DNA of 64,000 nucleotides from positions 992,001 through 1,056,000 of the forward strand of contig NZ_AP013042.1 in NCBI RefSeq assembly GCF_001547755.1, written 5' to 3'. Under the pieces are notes generated by a model. It worked only from the letters and a program-made list of their open reading frames with translations, was not told the DNA's origin and did no database searches. This DNA comes from an endosymbiont of Bathymodiolus septemdierum str. Myojin knoll (GTDB taxonomy: Bacteria; Pseudomonadota; Gammaproteobacteria; PS1; Pseudothioglobaceae). Shown here piece after piece: positions 45,052 through 55,764 of this stretch. Numbering within the stretch: the stretch's first letter is position 1; the number at the start of each line of letters is the position of its first letter. The position numbers were made by a program, and so were the translations under genes.

Positions 45052-47084
45052 TATTTTGACAAATATGAAACATCAGCAATCGCTAAGAACAATGAGCGCA
45101 CCCAATTGATTAGGTTTAAACGCGCTTGTTTTAAATCTGTATCATCAGCATTGACCATCACATCGTCAAAAAAAGTATCAACAGCGTCTTTAAGGGTAAT
45201 TAATTCGTGCATATTAGCCGTGTAATTTGTTGAAGTGGCGTTTCGTTCTGCCACTTTACTAGTTGCTTGATATAAGGATTTTTCTGCTTCTTCAACCAAT
45301 ACTGATTGATCAATTTCAAGAGAAACATCATTGCCTTTTAAGATGTTAGCAATGCGCTTATTTGCTTCGATTAAACTTGCTGATGCCGTGTTCTGAGAGA
45401 AGTCATTCAACGCTTCAACACGCAAATGAAAGTCATATGGCGACTTAGGGCTGACGGCTAACACCGCCTCAAAGGCATTGCCGCTGACTTTTTTCTCTTT
45501 ATAGTAAACACGCAATCTATCCATTATAAATTTATAGATATCACCCGCAGTTTCTCTATTCACTTCAGTCGCGTGTAAATCTAACGAGTATGCAATTAAG
45601 GCTTTCAAATCAAGTTTCAACGCACCTTCTACCATTATCCTCAACAAACCCAATGCCATTCTGCGTAATGCATACGGGTCTTTTGAGCCTGTTGGTCCTT
45701 GCCCAATGCCGTAAATACCGGTAATGGTATCCACTTTATCGGCGATTGCCACACACAAACCCTCTTTTGTAGAGGGCAGTGAATCGCCTGCAAACCTTGG
45801 GTAATAGTGTTCACTAATTGCATTTGCAACAGCAGAATCTTCATTGTCATTTTTGGCATAATAACCACCCATCACCCCTTGCAAGTCGGCAAACTCACCC
45901 ACCATATCAGTGACTAAATCGGTTTTTGCCAATAGCCCTGCACGGGCAGCGTGTTCTTTATTCGCACCAATGACATCAGCAATATAAGCTGCCAACGACT
46001 TAATGCGTTTGGCTTTGTCACCCATAGAGCCCAATGATTTCATAAATAGGACGCTGTTTAATTTTACAAGGCGAGATTCTAAAGTTGCTGATTTATCTTG
46101 CTCCCAAAAGAATTCTGAATCGGTTAATCGTGGTCTAATAACGCGCTCGTTACCGTCAATAATCACCGATAAATCACTGGATTCAATATTAGCAACCGAA
46201 ATAAAGGCAGGTAATAATTTACCCTTGTTGTTCACCATATGAAAATATTTTTGATGTGATTTCATTGCAGAAATCAAGGCTTCTTCTGGCACCGCTAAAA
46301 ATCTTTCGTCAAAAACACCTGAAAATGCACAAGGGTATTCCACCAGTGCGCAAACCTCGTCTAATAATGATTCGTCAATCACAGCAGTTGCATTATTGTC
46401 ACTTGCCACTTGGTTCACTTGCTCACGAATAGTGGCTTTTCGGGTGTCAAAATTAACTTCAATCTGCGCCTTCTCCATCAAAGTTTTTTGATAGTCTTTG
46501 GCGTTGGCAATGGTAAATTCTTGCTCACCTGTAAAACGCATACCGCGAGTTTTGTTACCCGAAGTTAAACCCATTATCGTTGCTGGAACAACCTGCGCAC
46601 CTAACATTATTATCAGCCAATGCACTGGACGCACAAAATTAAAGTCCAAATCACCCCAACGCATTGCACGGGTAATTGGGATTTTTTTAATTGCTGTATC
46701 AACAATATTTTCCAACAAATCGTATGTATTTAAACCCTTTTGTTCTTTACTGAAAAAATAGTAATCTGAACCACCAAAATCTTTTTGTGTTAACTCTGAT
46801 TTATCCACCCCACAAGATTTTGCAAAGCCACTCACTGCTTGGTCAGGTGCATTAACTGATGGACCTTTTCGTTCAATTATTTGGTCTGCTTGTTGTAATT
46901 GCAAATCACTGACTAAAACTGCTAAACGGCGTGGCGTGGCATACGACTCAACTTTAACATACGACAATTTCAACTCGTCAAACTGCTCAGTCAAATTATC
47001 TGTTAACGCTTTTGATAACTGCCTTAATGCTTTTGGCGGCAACTCTTCGGTGCCTAATTCTAGTAAAAAATCGTTTGTATTCAT
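45051..47084 (-). CDS. glyS: Glycyl-tRNA synthetase beta subunit
   Basis: 677 residues, full length. N-terminal [20 protein letters not shown] and the later [36 protein letters not shown] and [18 protein letters not shown] are characteristic. It pairs with the alpha subunit (glyQ, at 61029-61919 on the other strand) to charge tRNA-Gly. In most gammaproteobacteria glyQ and glyS are adjacent; here they are 14 kb apart and opposite in direction. Confidence 0.97.
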   Translation of the reverse strand: MNTNDFLLELGTEELPPKALRQLSKALTDNLTEQFDELKLSYVKVESYATPRRLAVLVSDLQLQQADQIIERKGPSVNAPDQAVSGFAKSCGVDKSELTQKDFGGSDYYFFSKEQKGLNTYDLLENIVDTAIKKIPITRAMRWGDLDFNFVRPVHWLIIMLGAQVVPATIMGLTSGNKTRGMRFTGEQEFTIANAKDYQKTLMEKAQIEVNFDTRKATIREQVNQVASDNNATAVIDESLLDEVCALVEYPCAFSGVFDERFLAVPEEALISAMKSHQKYFHMVNNKGKLLPAFISVANIESSDLSVIIDGNERVIRPRLTDSEFFWEQDKSATLESRLVKLNSVLFMKSLGSMGDKAKRIKSLAAYIADVIGANKEHAARAGLLAKTDLVTDMVGEFADLQGVMGGYYAKNDNEDSAVANAISEHYYPRFAGDSLPSTKEGLCVAIADKVDTITGIYGIGQGPTGSKDPYALRRMALGLLRIMVEGALKLDLKALIAYSLDLHATEVNRETAGDIYKFIMDRLRVYYKEKKVSGNAFEAVLAVSPKSPYDFHLRVEALNDFSQNTASASLIEANKRIANILKGNDVSLEIDQSVLVEEAEKSLYQATSKVAERNATSTNYTANMHELITLKDAVDTFFDDVMVNADDTDLKQARLNLINWVRSLFLAIADVSYLSK

Positions 47085-47100
47085 TATATTTTTTTAGTTT

Positions 47101-47793
47101 TCAAAGCGTTTTAAATTTTAATTTTCCATTTTTCAAACTGACGCGCACAGGTTGCGATTGTAACTTATTCGGTACGGTGTTAAATTGCTTATACACGCCT
47201 GCAATTGAGACCAATTGTGCATCAAAAGACTGGATAACAATCGTTGCTTCCGTATCACCGTCAACACCTGCAAAGGCATTACCTTTCATCGCCTTATAAG
47301 TAGTAATAGAACCTTGTGCAATGACATCTGCACCCTCTTCAACTGTACCCATTAACGCTAAGTCACCATCCTTTGCCAGAACTTGTTCTGACGAAGTAAC
47401 ATCGCCTACAATAATTTTAGGCATTGTGTTTTTTTCGGCAATATTTTGGATTACTTTTTGTACTTTAGTTGGCTCTATTTTTGATGCCACAGACGGCCCA
47501 TCAAATACTGCCAACCCTGTAAATTTTGCAAAATCAAGCAATTCCTGTATAGAAGAACGAACACCGATAACAACTACCTGATTTTGTGCCAAAATCTCCA
47601 CCAATACGGCCAATTCATTCGCCTGAAAATGTGTGTCTTTAATCTCTAAAATAACAGGGGCACACCTAAATTTACCTTTGCCCGCCTCAATTAAACCAAC
47701 CACTTCATCGTGTAATTTAAGCGTCGTTTTTCCTGATATTTTTAAGGTATAGATAACCTCATCACAAGCTTGAAATTCAATTGAATGTGTCAT
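47101..47793 (-). CDS. minC: Septum site-determining protein MinC
   Basis: 230 residues from the ATG at 47793, which overlaps the stop of the upstream gene (TAATG); an in-frame start 39 bases earlier adds sequence unlike MinC. The C-terminal beta-helix domain is clear (GDLALMGTVEEGADVIAQGSI...GDTEATIVIQSFDAQLVSIAGVYK). MinC inhibits FtsZ away from midcell and needs MinD; neither minD nor minE is seen here. Confidence 0.93.
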   Translation of the reverse strand: MTHSIEFQACDEVIYTLKISGKTTLKLHDEVVGLIEAGKGKFRCAPVILEIKDTHFQANELAVLVEILAQNQVVVIGVRSSIQELLDFAKFTGLAVFDGPSVASKIEPTKVQKVIQNIAEKNTMPKIIVGDVTSSEQVLAKDGDLALMGTVEEGADVIAQGSITTYKAMKGNAFAGVDGDTEATIVIQSFDAQLVSIAGVYKQFNTVPNKLQSQPVRVSLKNGKLKFKTL

Positions 47794-48188
47794 TAATCCC
47801 TCCAGCCTTGCGTACAGTCTAAAAAATGCCAAACGCGCTTCATGCCTGTTTCACCACTTAGCATTAATTCTAGCGGTGCTTTTTGTTTAAATTTTTTCAC
47901 CGAACGCTTTAACCAAATGCTGGCATATTCACGATTAGTTGGATAAGTCGTCCCTAATGCCTCGTGAATACCCATAATCATTTCGCTACGATTTATTACA
48001 GATTGGTCAAAATCAAAAGCCTTATCGCCTCTTCTGTATAGATATAGATGCCTCGGTTTTAAAGTGTCAGTTAATCCCAATAAAGCCAGTTGATCGACAT
48101 CTTCTAATTTCCAATTCTCCATCACTTGCATCAAACGAAAGGTTAGTTGGTTTTTTTGCTTATTGGTAATTTGTGCTAAATCTATCAT
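47793..48188 (-). CDS. MbcA/ParS/Xre-type (DUF2384) domain protein
   Basis: 131 residues. Residues about 35-130 resemble the toxin-binding domain of MbcA/ParS/Xre antitoxins: IHEALGTTYPTNREYASIWLKR, KAPLELMLSGETGMKRVWHFLD. An N-terminal helical region precedes it. These domains usually neutralise RES-type toxins, but no toxin is adjacent. It is coupled by TAATG both to tolA upstream and minC downstream, so it is fixed in a cell-envelope/division operon. A housekeeping or regulatory role seems more likely than toxin control. Confidence 0.75.
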   Translation of the reverse strand: MIDLAQITNKQKNQLTFRLMQVMENWKLEDVDQLALLGLTDTLKPRHLYLYRRGDKAFDFDQSVINRSEMIMGIHEALGTTYPTNREYASIWLKRSVKKFKQKAPLELMLSGETGMKRVWHFLDCTQGWRD

Positions 48189-49030
48189 TAATTTACTCTG
48201 AAATGGAATATTACTTCACGGTCAAATACACTTTTATCTGGCGCAGAGGGCAATGGGGATGCTTTCATAACTGCGCGTTTAATTGCATTTTTAAAGGATT
48301 TTACCTTGCTATTATTATCAATATTGCAAGATTTTAAATTAACACTTTGAACCTTGCCGTCTTTATCTTGTGCAATATATACCTCACAACCCCAATCATC
48401 CTTGCCTCCCTCATATCGCCATTGTTTGCGGACCCTAGAAGCAATTTGATTAATATAATTTAACTTAAGTTCATTGATAATTTGCGCTTGAGCAAGCTTC
48501 CTCTCTTGTTCTTTTTTAAATTCGGCCTGTTTAATAAGATCGTATTTTTTTTGTTCTTCTTTAAATTTTTTATCTGCTATTTTTCGTTTTTTTTCAGTGT
48601 CCTTAACTTTTCTTTCGGCATCTTTAGCTTTCTTTTCTGCTGCTTTGCGTTTTTTCTCTGCTATTTTCTTCGCCTTTTTTTCTTTTTTTGCTTTGGCTTT
48701 TAATTGATTGATTTTTCTTTGTTTTTTGTAACGCTCATCCTCTAATTTTCTCAAACGCTTTTCTTCATACTTTATCTTTGCCGCTTTCTTTTTTTGTATA
48801 TCGACTAAGCGTTTTTTTTCTTTTTTAATTTCACTTAAATCAATAGTCATGGCTTTAGGAATAAATTCAGTCGTGGTTTTTTTAACTTGGCTCTTTACTT
48901 CTTCCAAACGCTGAATATTGGAAAAAAATAAACCAATTAATATTAAAAGATGCAGTGCAATTGCCACAGAAAACGCCACAGGGTGGCGTTGTGCAATTTT
49001 AGGCAACCTGATATTTTTAATAAAATCCAT
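48188..49030 (-). CDS. tolA: TolA envelope-spanning protein
   Basis: 280 residues from the ATG at 49030, just past the tolR stop. One N-terminal membrane helix (HPVAFSVAIALHLLILIGLFF), a long Lys/Glu-rich coiled coil (about 65-185) and a C-terminal TolA domain (RKQWRYEGGKDDWGCEVYIA) with two cysteines. It links the TolQR motor in the inner membrane to TolB/Pal at the outer membrane and helps constriction. A start at 49054 is open but lies within tolR. Confidence 0.92.
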   Translation of the reverse strand: MDFIKNIRLPKIAQRHPVAFSVAIALHLLILIGLFFSNIQRLEEVKSQVKKTTTEFIPKAMTIDLSEIKKEKKRLVDIQKKKAAKIKYEEKRLRKLEDERYKKQRKINQLKAKAKKEKKAKKIAEKKRKAAEKKAKDAERKVKDTEKKRKIADKKFKEEQKKYDLIKQAEFKKEQERKLAQAQIINELKLNYINQIASRVRKQWRYEGGKDDWGCEVYIAQDKDGKVQSVNLKSCNIDNNSKVKSFKNAIKRAVMKASPLPSAPDKSVFDREVIFHFRVN

Positions 49031-49031
49031 G

Positions 49032-49463
49032 TTATTCTGACGACTCGGTAACAATACCTATTTTACCGACACCATTTTTTTGCAGAAAAGACATTAACGC
49101 AATCACTGCGCCATATGCCACTTCGCGATCCCCCCTGACAAACACCTTCATCGTTGGGAAAATTTGCATTCTAGCTTGTACGCGTGCGGCGATTTTACCT
49201 GCTGATAAACGCTCAGGTTTGTCTCCAGTCATAGAGTTAATAAAATATTCACCATCACGATTAATAGTGATAATGCTCGGCTCTTGTTCGCTAAAATCAA
49301 CCGATTTACTATTACCACTCGGCAAATCCACTTCAATACCCTGCTCAATAATTGGCGTAGTCATCATAAAAATCACCAACAACACCAGCATCACATCAAT
49401 ATATGGCACAATATTAATGTGTGTATCAACATCCCTTCTAGTGCGTTTTGGCAAAGTAATCAT
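49032..49463 (-). CDS. tolR: TolR motor stator subunit
   Basis: 143 residues. ExbD/TolR family: HINIVPYIDVMLVLLVIFMMTTP with the proton-carrying Asp in the membrane helix, followed by a periplasmic domain ending VGKIGIVTE. Uses the proton gradient with TolQ to energise TolA. Overlaps tolQ by four bases. Confidence 0.95.
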   Translation of the reverse strand: MITLPKRTRRDVDTHINIVPYIDVMLVLLVIFMMTTPIIEQGIEVDLPSGNSKSVDFSEQEPSIITINRDGEYFINSMTGDKPERLSAGKIAARVQARMQIFPTMKVFVRGDREVAYGAVIALMSFLQKNGVGKIGIVTESSE

Positions 49464-50107
49464 TGCTGTCTTTGAAACTCAACAAACACCTTCTCAACAA
49501 AAGCATCGTATTTATTAGAAATCTCCCCAATTTGAGAAGACAATCGATTGTAAGCCATCGTTGCTGGAATTGCTGCAAATAAACCAAACGCTGTGGCAAT
49601 CAGCGCTTCGGCAATGCCTGGTGCAACCACAGCAATACTTGCCTGCTTGACTGATGCCAAGCCGATGAATGAATGCATAATCCCCCACACCGTTCCAAAT
49701 AAGCCGATATAAGGACTAGAAGATGCAATCATCGCTAAGATACTCAAACCACTATCTAAGCGGTCAACTTCCTCATTGAAAGTGGCGTTCATTAAACGAT
49801 AAGCGCGCTCAGAATTTGCTTGATTGCTGTCCGATTGCGAACGGGTAAATTCTTCGTAACCCGAAGTAAAAATACTCGCCATCACACCTTTATTTGGTAT
49901 CTGAGATTTTAGCTCTTCTAGATTATGACCGATTGAAAAACAATTGGAAAAAGCCTTAATATCGTTTTTCGAATCTATCAAAATTTTCTTTTTCGACAAG
50001 ATAACGGTCCAAGAATACACACTCATTACCACTAAAATCAACATTATCAACTGCACAACCAAATCAGCACCAACAATCAGCCCAATAATACTTATACTAT
50101 CATCCAT
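49460..50107 (-). CDS. tolQ: TolQ motor subunit
   Basis: 215 residues, three membrane helices: one at the N-terminus (GADLVVQLIMLILVVMSVYSW) and two in the C-terminal half (ASSSPYIGLFGTVWGIMHSF and EALIATAFGLFAAIPATMAYN). MotA/TolQ/ExbB family. Forms the proton channel with TolR. Start overlaps ybgC by eight bases. Confidence 0.95.
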   Translation of the reverse strand: MDDSISIIGLIVGADLVVQLIMLILVVMSVYSWTVILSKKKILIDSKNDIKAFSNCFSIGHNLEELKSQIPNKGVMASIFTSGYEEFTRSQSDSNQANSERAYRLMNATFNEEVDRLDSGLSILAMIASSSPYIGLFGTVWGIMHSFIGLASVKQASIAVVAPGIAEALIATAFGLFAAIPATMAYNRLSSQIGEISNKYDAFVEKVFVEFQRQQ

Positions 50108-50498
50108 TTACTTTCTCCAAAATAAGGCTCGGAATGCCACAAGGTTTAAAATTATCTGCATGCAAACACGCTATAGTTATTTGCGCCTTAAATAATACCG
50201 TTTTTTTACTCGAATGCATAATTTTTTGCAAAAAAGTCAGACTCGCATGACCCACTTTTTCAATGTTAGTTTGCACCGTTAATAAATCATTGAATTTTGC
50301 AGGGGCGCGATACTGCGCATTGAGTGAACGAACAGCAAAAATAGTGTTATGATTGACAGTCAAGTCGTCCTGTTCAAAGCCTAAATCACGCAAGTATTCA
50401 CTACGACTGCGCTCGATAAATTTTAAATAATTAGCATAATAAACCACGCCACCACTGTCTGTGTCTTCGTAGTAAACCCTAACGCTAATCTTACTCAT
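50100..50498 (-). CDS. ybgC: YbgC acyl-CoA thioesterase
   Basis: 132 residues, hot-dog fold. The signature [25 protein letters not shown] (in two halves) includes the catalytic Asp. YbgC associates with the Tol-Pal genes in proteobacteria and hydrolyses short-chain or phospholipid-related acyl-CoA. Overlaps ruvB and tolQ by eight bases each. Confidence 0.94.
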   Translation of the reverse strand: MSKISVRVYYEDTDSGGVVYYANYLKFIERSRSEYLRDLGFEQDDLTVNHNTIFAVRSLNAQYRAPAKFNDLLTVQTNIEKVGHASLTFLQKIMHSSKKTVLFKAQITIACLHADNFKPCGIPSLILEKVNG

Positions 50499-51522
50499 TA
50501 AATAAATCGGGTTTAACAGGATTTGGATTCGCTAACCCTAAATGTGCATACGCCAAATTGGTCGCACTACGACCCCGTGGCGTACGCATGATAAATCCTT
50601 GCTGTATCAAATATGGCTCAACCATATCTTCCAAAGTCCCGCGTTCCTCACCAATCGCCGTGGCAATGGTATCCAATCCAACCGGACCACCACCAAATTT
50701 CTGCGTAATCATTGATAAGTATTCTCTGTCCAATTGCTCTAAACCCAACTCGTCAACTTTCAACGCCATTAACGCCTCACGGGCAATCTGTTGATGAATG
50801 ATACCATTGGTTTTCACATCAGCAAAATCCCGCACTCGGCGTAACAAACGATTGGCAATTCTCGGCGTGCCACGAGAGCGTTTGGCAATTTCTAATGCGC
50901 CTTCATTCTGAATTTCAATCCCCAAAATATCCGCAGAACGCGTCACAATTTTCTGTAAATCCTGCTGTTCGTAAAACTGCAATCGTTGCACAATACCAAA
51001 TCTATCGCGCAACGGTGAAGTCAACATACCTGCCCTCGTCGTTGCGCCAATCAGTGTAAACGGCGGCAAATCCAACTGCACAGAATGTGCCGCAACGCCA
51101 TCGCCCACCATAATATCAAGCTTAAAATCTTCTAACGCTGGGTATAAAATCTCCTCTACCACAGGGTTCAAGCGATGAATCTCATCAATAAACAACACAT
51201 CATAAGGCTCGAGTTTGGTCAACATTGCCGCCAAATCTCCCGAACGCTCTAGCACAGGTCCAGAAGTGATTTTAAGCCCTGCCCCCATCTGATTTGCAAT
51301 CACATTCGCCAAAGTCGTTTTACCCAGACCAGGCGGTCCATAAATCAAACAATGGTCCAACACATCGCCTCGCTTTTTTGCCGCCTTAATAAACAACGCC
51401 ATTTGCGATTTAACCTCTTTTTGCCCAATATATTCGTCCAAAGTATCGGGGCGCACCGAAGTCATCACGATTTCTTCGTGCTCTTGACTTTCTCCGCTAA
51501 CTAAGGAATCTTCTTCTATCAT
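50491..51522 (-). CDS. ruvB: Holliday junction branch migration ATPase RuvB
   Basis: 343 residues. Walker [13 protein letters not shown], Walker [10 protein letters not shown], sensor [18 protein letters not shown] and the C-terminal winged helix ([17 protein letters not shown]). It drives branch migration with RuvA. Standard position upstream of ybgC-tolQRA. Follows lolB by 7 bases. Confidence 0.97.
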   Translation of the reverse strand: MIEEDSLVSGESQEHEEIVMTSVRPDTLDEYIGQKEVKSQMALFIKAAKKRGDVLDHCLIYGPPGLGKTTLANVIANQMGAGLKITSGPVLERSGDLAAMLTKLEPYDVLFIDEIHRLNPVVEEILYPALEDFKLDIMVGDGVAAHSVQLDLPPFTLIGATTRAGMLTSPLRDRFGIVQRLQFYEQQDLQKIVTRSADILGIEIQNEGALEIAKRSRGTPRIANRLLRRVRDFADVKTNGIIHQQIAREALMALKVDELGLEQLDREYLSMITQKFGGGPVGLDTIATAIGEERGTLEDMVEPYLIQQGFIMRTPRGRSATNLAYAHLGLANPNPVKPDLFNE

Positions 51523-51529
51523 ATGCCGT

Positions 51530-52042
51530 TCATTTTAACCGATTAATTTCTCTTAGTAGTAACTTGATTTTAACCGTTCGCACTGTATTTTTAAAGCGCA
51601 CAATTTTTGGATAAGCAACCCCATTAATCTCTTGATATTTAGACACTTTCATCTGCCAATATTTTGCATTTTTCAGGTCGTGCATAAACACCAATTGCTC
51701 TAATTTTGCCACTGGAAAATACCAGCCCAACTCAGCCACCATCCATTCTTGCAATGATAACCCCATTAACTTACCGTCCACCAATAACCCTCGTTGTGTT
51801 TGCTCAACCTTCCTTTGTCCAAAACCAAGTGTGCCTGTCAATATTAATTGATAAAACCCCCTTTGTTGTTGCAACTCAAAGCTCACCGATTCCGTTTTAC
51901 CATCAATTGTCGCACTAAGCCGCCCTGCTATTGCCCACGCCTTTGGAATACTCTGTGAATAGGGTAGATTTTCCATGCGCTCCGATACTGTTGAGCAGGC
52001 GGATAAAAGACTGATTAACAATAACAACACGGGTGTTTTCAT
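51530..52042 (-). CDS. lolB: Outer-membrane lipoprotein receptor LolB
   Basis: 170 residues from the ATG at 52042 ([16 protein letters not shown]), which begins a lipoprotein signal with lipobox LSAC; the earlier in-frame start would add seven residues in front. The LolB core [35 protein letters not shown] and [10 protein letters not shown]-like segments follow. It receives lipoproteins from LolA and inserts them into the outer membrane. Divergent from hemA, as in many gammaproteobacteria. Confidence 0.88.
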   Translation of the reverse strand: MKTPVLLLLISLLSACSTVSERMENLPYSQSIPKAWAIAGRLSATIDGKTESVSFELQQQRGFYQLILTGTLGFGQRKVEQTQRGLLVDGKLMGLSLQEWMVAELGWYFPVAKLEQLVFMHDLKNAKYWQMKVSKYQEINGVAYPKIVRFKNTVRTVKIKLLLREINRLK

Positions 52043-52113
52043 GGTTGTGTATTGTAATGGCAAATCACGCGCTTAGGGTATAATTGCGCATTTAATTTTT
52101 GTATTTATTGGTC

Positions 52114-53361
52114 ATGTCTCACATCTCGATTTTAAGTGTCAACCACCAACTCGCGCCTGTTTCAGTGCGTGAAAAAGTGGCGTTCGCACCTAATCAATTG
52201 ATAGATTCATTGGCAAAATTCAACGCCATTGACGGTGTACAAGCCTGTGCGATTTTATCCACTTGCAATCGTGCCGAAGTTTACGCTATCATTGACGGCG
52301 ACAATGGCAAAGACATATTGAGCAACTATCTAGCCAGTGCACACAACATCAACCAGACAGAACTTAGTCCTTATTTAGTTTATTTTGAAGACGATAAAGC
52401 CATTGAACACATTTGCCAAGTTGCAACTGGCTTAGACTCCTTGGTCTTGGGTGAGCCACAAATTTTAGGGCAACTCAAAGATGCTTACCATGCCGCTAAA
52501 GATGCAAATACACTCAGTAAATTATTAGAAAAAGTATTCCAACACGCATTTTCAACCGCAAAAAAAGTCAGAACCGACACTAAAATTGGCTCGTCCCCCG
52601 TTTCTATCGCCTACTGCGCTGTTAAGCTCAGCGAAAAAATATTCACCGACTTATCCGAGCAAACTGTTATGCTTATTGGTGCTGGTGAAATGATTGAACT
52701 CTGCGCCCAACACCTTAACCGACAAGGTGTCAGAAAAATGATTGTTGCCAATCGTACGATTGAAAATGCCAAGAAAATTGCCGATTTGTACAACGCAAGA
52801 TCCATCAGTTTAAAGCAGTTTTCATCCGTTGTTCATGAGGCAGATATTATTATTTCCTCCACTGCCGCCTCTGTGCCAATCATCGGTAAAGGCTTAATCG
52901 AAAGTGCATTAAAACTGCGTAAACACAAACCTATGTTTATGCTTGACATTGCCATTCCACGCGACATTGAGCCCGAAGTTGCGCAACTTGAAGATGTGTT
53001 TTTATACACCATCGATGATTTGCAACAAGTCGTCAGTGATAACATTGACAACCGACAAAATGAAAAGGTATTAGCACAAGAAATCATCAACACCCAAGGC
53101 AAAAAATTCAACCTTTGGTTAGAAACCTTGCCTAACGAACAAGTGGTGCAAACTTATCGTCAAAATGCCTACAAAACCAAAGAAATGGCTGTCAAATATG
53201 CCCTTAAACAACTAAGTAAAGGGGGGGATGCCAGTGTCATTATCCAAAAATTAGCCGACCAATTGACCAATAAGTTATTACATGCGCCCTCCAACAATAT
53301 CAAGCAAGCCGATGCATCGCAACTCGCCAAATGTCAAGATTGCATACCAAAGAGTGAATAA
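52114..53361 (+). CDS. hemA: Glutamyl-tRNA reductase
   Basis: 415 residues from the ATG at 52114 ([21 protein letters not shown]). Nucleophilic Cys in [31 protein letters not shown] fold [12 protein letters not shown] and IPRDIEPEV. It makes glutamate-1-semialdehyde, the first committed step of tetrapyrrole (heme, siroheme) synthesis; siroheme is needed by NirB. Codons near residue 370 contain a G7 run (53221-53227) in an otherwise AT-rich gene. Followed by prfA after 2 bases. Confidence 0.95.
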   Translation: MSHISILSVNHQLAPVSVREKVAFAPNQLIDSLAKFNAIDGVQACAILSTCNRAEVYAIIDGDNGKDILSNYLASAHNINQTELSPYLVYFEDDKAIEHICQVATGLDSLVLGEPQILGQLKDAYHAAKDANTLSKLLEKVFQHAFSTAKKVRTDTKIGSSPVSIAYCAVKLSEKIFTDLSEQTVMLIGAGEMIELCAQHLNRQGVRKMIVANRTIENAKKIADLYNARSISLKQFSSVVHEADIIISSTAASVPIIGKGLIESALKLRKHKPMFMLDIAIPRDIEPEVAQLEDVFLYTIDDLQQVVSDNIDNRQNEKVLAQEIINTQGKKFNLWLETLPNEQVVQTYRQNAYKTKEMAVKYALKQLSKGGDASVIIQKLADQLTNKLLHAPSNNIKQADASQLAKCQDCIPKSE

Positions 53362-53363
53362 TT

Positions 53364-54455
53364 ATGAACGATTCTATTAAAACCAAACTCGAACAACTCT
53401 CAATGCGACTTGAAGAAATCGGCGTTATGTTGAGTGACCCTCTGGTGTCCGCTGATCAAAATAAATTCCGAGAATTGTCCATCGAACATGCACAATTAAC
53501 ACCCGTCAGCGAGCAATTTTCTGAATATACCCGTGCCGAAGCAGATCTTAAAGCCGCTGAAGCCATGCTATTGGAAGACGATGAGGAAATGCGTGCGATG
53601 GCAAAAGAAGAAATTGCTGACAGCAAAGAAACCTTGGAACGATTAGACTTAGAATTGAAAAAATCGCTATTACCAAAAGACCCGAACGACGCTCGCAACA
53701 TTATTATCGAAATCCGTGCCGGCACCGGTGGCGACGAAGCCTCCATTTTTTCAGGTGATTTATTTAAAATGTATGCTCGCTATGTCGAAAAACAAAAATG
53801 GCAACTTGAAATAATGAGCTCAAACAACGGCGAACACGGTGGTTACAAAGAAATTATTGCCCGCATCGGTGGCACCGATGTGTATTCAAAACTCAAATTT
53901 GAATCTGGCGCCCACCGTGTCCAGCGCGTCCCAGAAACTGAAAGCCAAGGTCGTGTTCACACTTCTGCTTGCACCGTTGCTATCATGCCAGAGGTGGAAA
54001 ACATTGATGAAATCAACATTAATATGAGTGATGTCCGCGTCGATACTTTTCGTGCCAGTGGTGCAGGCGGTCAGCATGTCAATAAAACCGACTCCGCCGT
54101 GCGCGTTACCCACATCCCCACCGGTACTGTGGTGGAATGTCAAGATGGGCGCAGTCAACACAAAAACAAAGCGCAAGCAATGTCGGTATTGGCATCAAGA
54201 ATCCTAGATTCCCAACAACAAGAACAAGCAAAAGAACAAGCCTCAACCCGCAAACAACTGGTCGGCAGTGGTGACCGCTCCCAACGCATTCGCACTTACA
54301 ACTACCCCCAAGGCCGAATCACCGACCACCGTATCAACCTAACCCTTTATAAACTTGCCGAAATTATGGAGGGTGATCTAGAATCCATCATTGAACCATT
54401 AATTGTAGAACAACAAACCAGCCAACTCAGCGAACTCAACGACGCTTTAAGTTAA
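53364..54455 (+). CDS. prfA: Peptide chain release factor 1
   Basis: 363 residues. GGQ motif in [20 protein letters not shown], and the stop-codon-recognition region earlier. RF1 terminates translation at UAA and UAG. Directly behind hemA, the classical hemA-prfA pair. No prmC follows; the next gene is on the other strand. Confidence 0.97.
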   Translation: MNDSIKTKLEQLSMRLEEIGVMLSDPLVSADQNKFRELSIEHAQLTPVSEQFSEYTRAEADLKAAEAMLLEDDEEMRAMAKEEIADSKETLERLDLELKKSLLPKDPNDARNIIIEIRAGTGGDEASIFSGDLFKMYARYVEKQKWQLEIMSSNNGEHGGYKEIIARIGGTDVYSKLKFESGAHRVQRVPETESQGRVHTSACTVAIMPEVENIDEININMSDVRVDTFRASGAGGQHVNKTDSAVRVTHIPTGTVVECQDGRSQHKNKAQAMSVLASRILDSQQQEQAKEQASTRKQLVGSGDRSQRIRTYNYPQGRITDHRINLTLYKLAEIMEGDLESIIEPLIVEQQTSQLSELNDALS

Positions 54456-54477
54456 ATTTTTCTGTGTGTGTTATAAG

Positions 54478-54508
54478 ATGCTATGATTTAGTTTGCTAAT
54501 CGTAGCAT
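54478..54508. terminator. Hairpin between convergent prfA and znuB
   Basis: ATGCTATGATT (54478-54488) pairs with AATCGTAGCAT (54498-54508) with one T-G pair around a nine-base loop. It sits in the 58-base gap between convergent genes, where a bidirectional terminator is expected, but neither strand has a strong U-run right after the stem. Confidence 0.45.
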
Positions 54509-54513
54509 TTAAC

Positions 54514-55305
54514 TTATACTCTGGATTGAGTAGGTAAAACCTGCGAAGTGATAAATAACGCACCGAGTGCAATAACGATAGTTGGTCCAGTGGCAATATC
54601 ATAGTACATTGAGCCACTAAGACCAATAATAACGGCGATGATAGAGGTGAGGATTGAAAATAACACCATTTGTGCAGGGCTGTTGGAAAATACTCTAGCA
54701 ATGGCGGGTGGAATAATAAGTAGTGAGGTAATCAGCAATACACCGACAATTTGCACAGAAACAGAGACGGTAAGAGCAATCATTAACATAAACAAAATTT
54801 GATATAAAATTTTGTTGAGTCCGCTTGCGACACCTAAATCCTCGTTAAGCGTTAGTAATAGCAGGCGCTGCCAAAAGGTAATGAGCAGTGTACCGACTAA
54901 GATAAGAATAGCATAAATCCAAATAATATCTTGATTGCTGATAGAAAGAATATCGCCAAACAGTAGGGAAAAATAATCGGTGTTTGCACCACCGACTAAC
55001 GCTAAAATAACGATACCTAGTGATAAAGAAATATGAGAAAAAATACCAAGAATAGCGTCATTAGATAGAAATTGTCGCTGTTGCAAAATGACGATGAGTA
55101 TGGCGAATGTTATACCAACAACAATCAAGCCAAAATGTAAACCCAAGCCACTTACCAAGCCCAAAGACACGCCTAATAAGGCGGAATGTGAAATGGAGTC
55201 TGAGAAATAACTCATGCGTTTCCAAATCACAAAACAGCCGAGTGAGCCTGCGATGATTGAGATGCCAACAGCAGCAAGTACCGCCCTTAAAATAAAACCC
55301 TCCAT
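54514..55305 (-). CDS. znuB: Zinc/metal ABC transporter permease (ZnuB-like)
   Basis: 263 residues from the ATG at 55305, which overlaps the fur stop (TAATG); a start nine bases earlier is possible. About eight membrane helices; ABC-3 family stretches FWKRMSYFSDSISHSALLGVSLG-like region near 30-50 and LLITSLLIIPPAIARVFSNS near 190. Imports Zn(II) or Mn(II) with an ATPase and a binding protein not found in this window. Confidence 0.9.
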   Translation of the reverse strand: MEGFILRAVLAAVGISIIAGSLGCFVIWKRMSYFSDSISHSALLGVSLGLVSGLGLHFGLIVVGITFAILIVILQQRQFLSNDAILGIFSHISLSLGIVILALVGGANTDYFSLLFGDILSISNQDIIWIYAILILVGTLLITFWQRLLLLTLNEDLGVASGLNKILYQILFMLMIALTVSVSVQIVGVLLITSLLIIPPAIARVFSNSPAQMVLFSILTSIIAVIIGLSGSMYYDIATGPTIVIALGALFITSQVLPTQSRV

Positions 55306-55712
55306 TATTGACAATCTTTACACAGACCGTACAAATAGAGACAATGGTCAGTGAGTTGGTAACCGTATTTTTTAGCAACTTCGTGCTGATGCCGTTCAAT
55401 TACTTCGTCAGAAAACTCATCAATCTTGCCACATTTCACACAAACTAGGTGGTCGTGATGCTCTGAATTAGATAATTCAAACACACTTTGCCCATTGTCA
55501 AAGTTGAGTTTATTAATCATTCCAGATTCTTCAAACTGCGTAAGAACACGATAAACCGTTGCAACACCTACTTCTTTGCCCTGCATAATTAATGTACGAT
55601 AAATATCCTCGGCGCTCATATGATGGTTCTCGCTGGTTTCTAAAATTTCTAAAATCTTTAATCTTGGTAGTGTGATTTTAAGCCCTGCACTTTTTAAATC
55701 TTGTGCGTCCAT
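55305..55712 (-). CDS. fur: Ferric uptake regulator
   Basis: 135 residues. LKSAGLKITLPRLKILEILE, the DNA-binding helix VATVYRVLTQFEESG, the metal-site stretch SEHHDHLVCVKCGKIDEFSD, with a second cysteine pair at the C-terminus (LCKDC). This is closer to Fur than to Zur by the N-terminal sequence and by the divergent bamE neighbour. Likely regulator of the Fur-box-like site at 42216-42236. Cotranscribed with a znuB-type permease. Confidence 0.9.
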   Translation of the reverse strand: MDAQDLKSAGLKITLPRLKILEILETSENHHMSAEDIYRTLIMQGKEVGVATVYRVLTQFEESGMINKLNFDNGQSVFELSNSEHHDHLVCVKCGKIDEFSDEVIERHQHEVAKKYGYQLTDHCLYLYGLCKDCQ

Positions 55713-55764
55713 TATGCCTTCCTTGATGTAAAATTAATCATTTAATTTATTTTAACCAATAAAA

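Noticed and set aside
48482-48703. Phe-rich plus-strand ORF inside tolA
   Set aside because: It is the reverse complement of the Lys/Glu-rich coiled coil; composition artefact.
53221-53227. G7 run in hemA as a phase-variation switch
   Set aside because: hemA is essential for tetrapyrroles and the frame is intact; a single short run is weak evidence.
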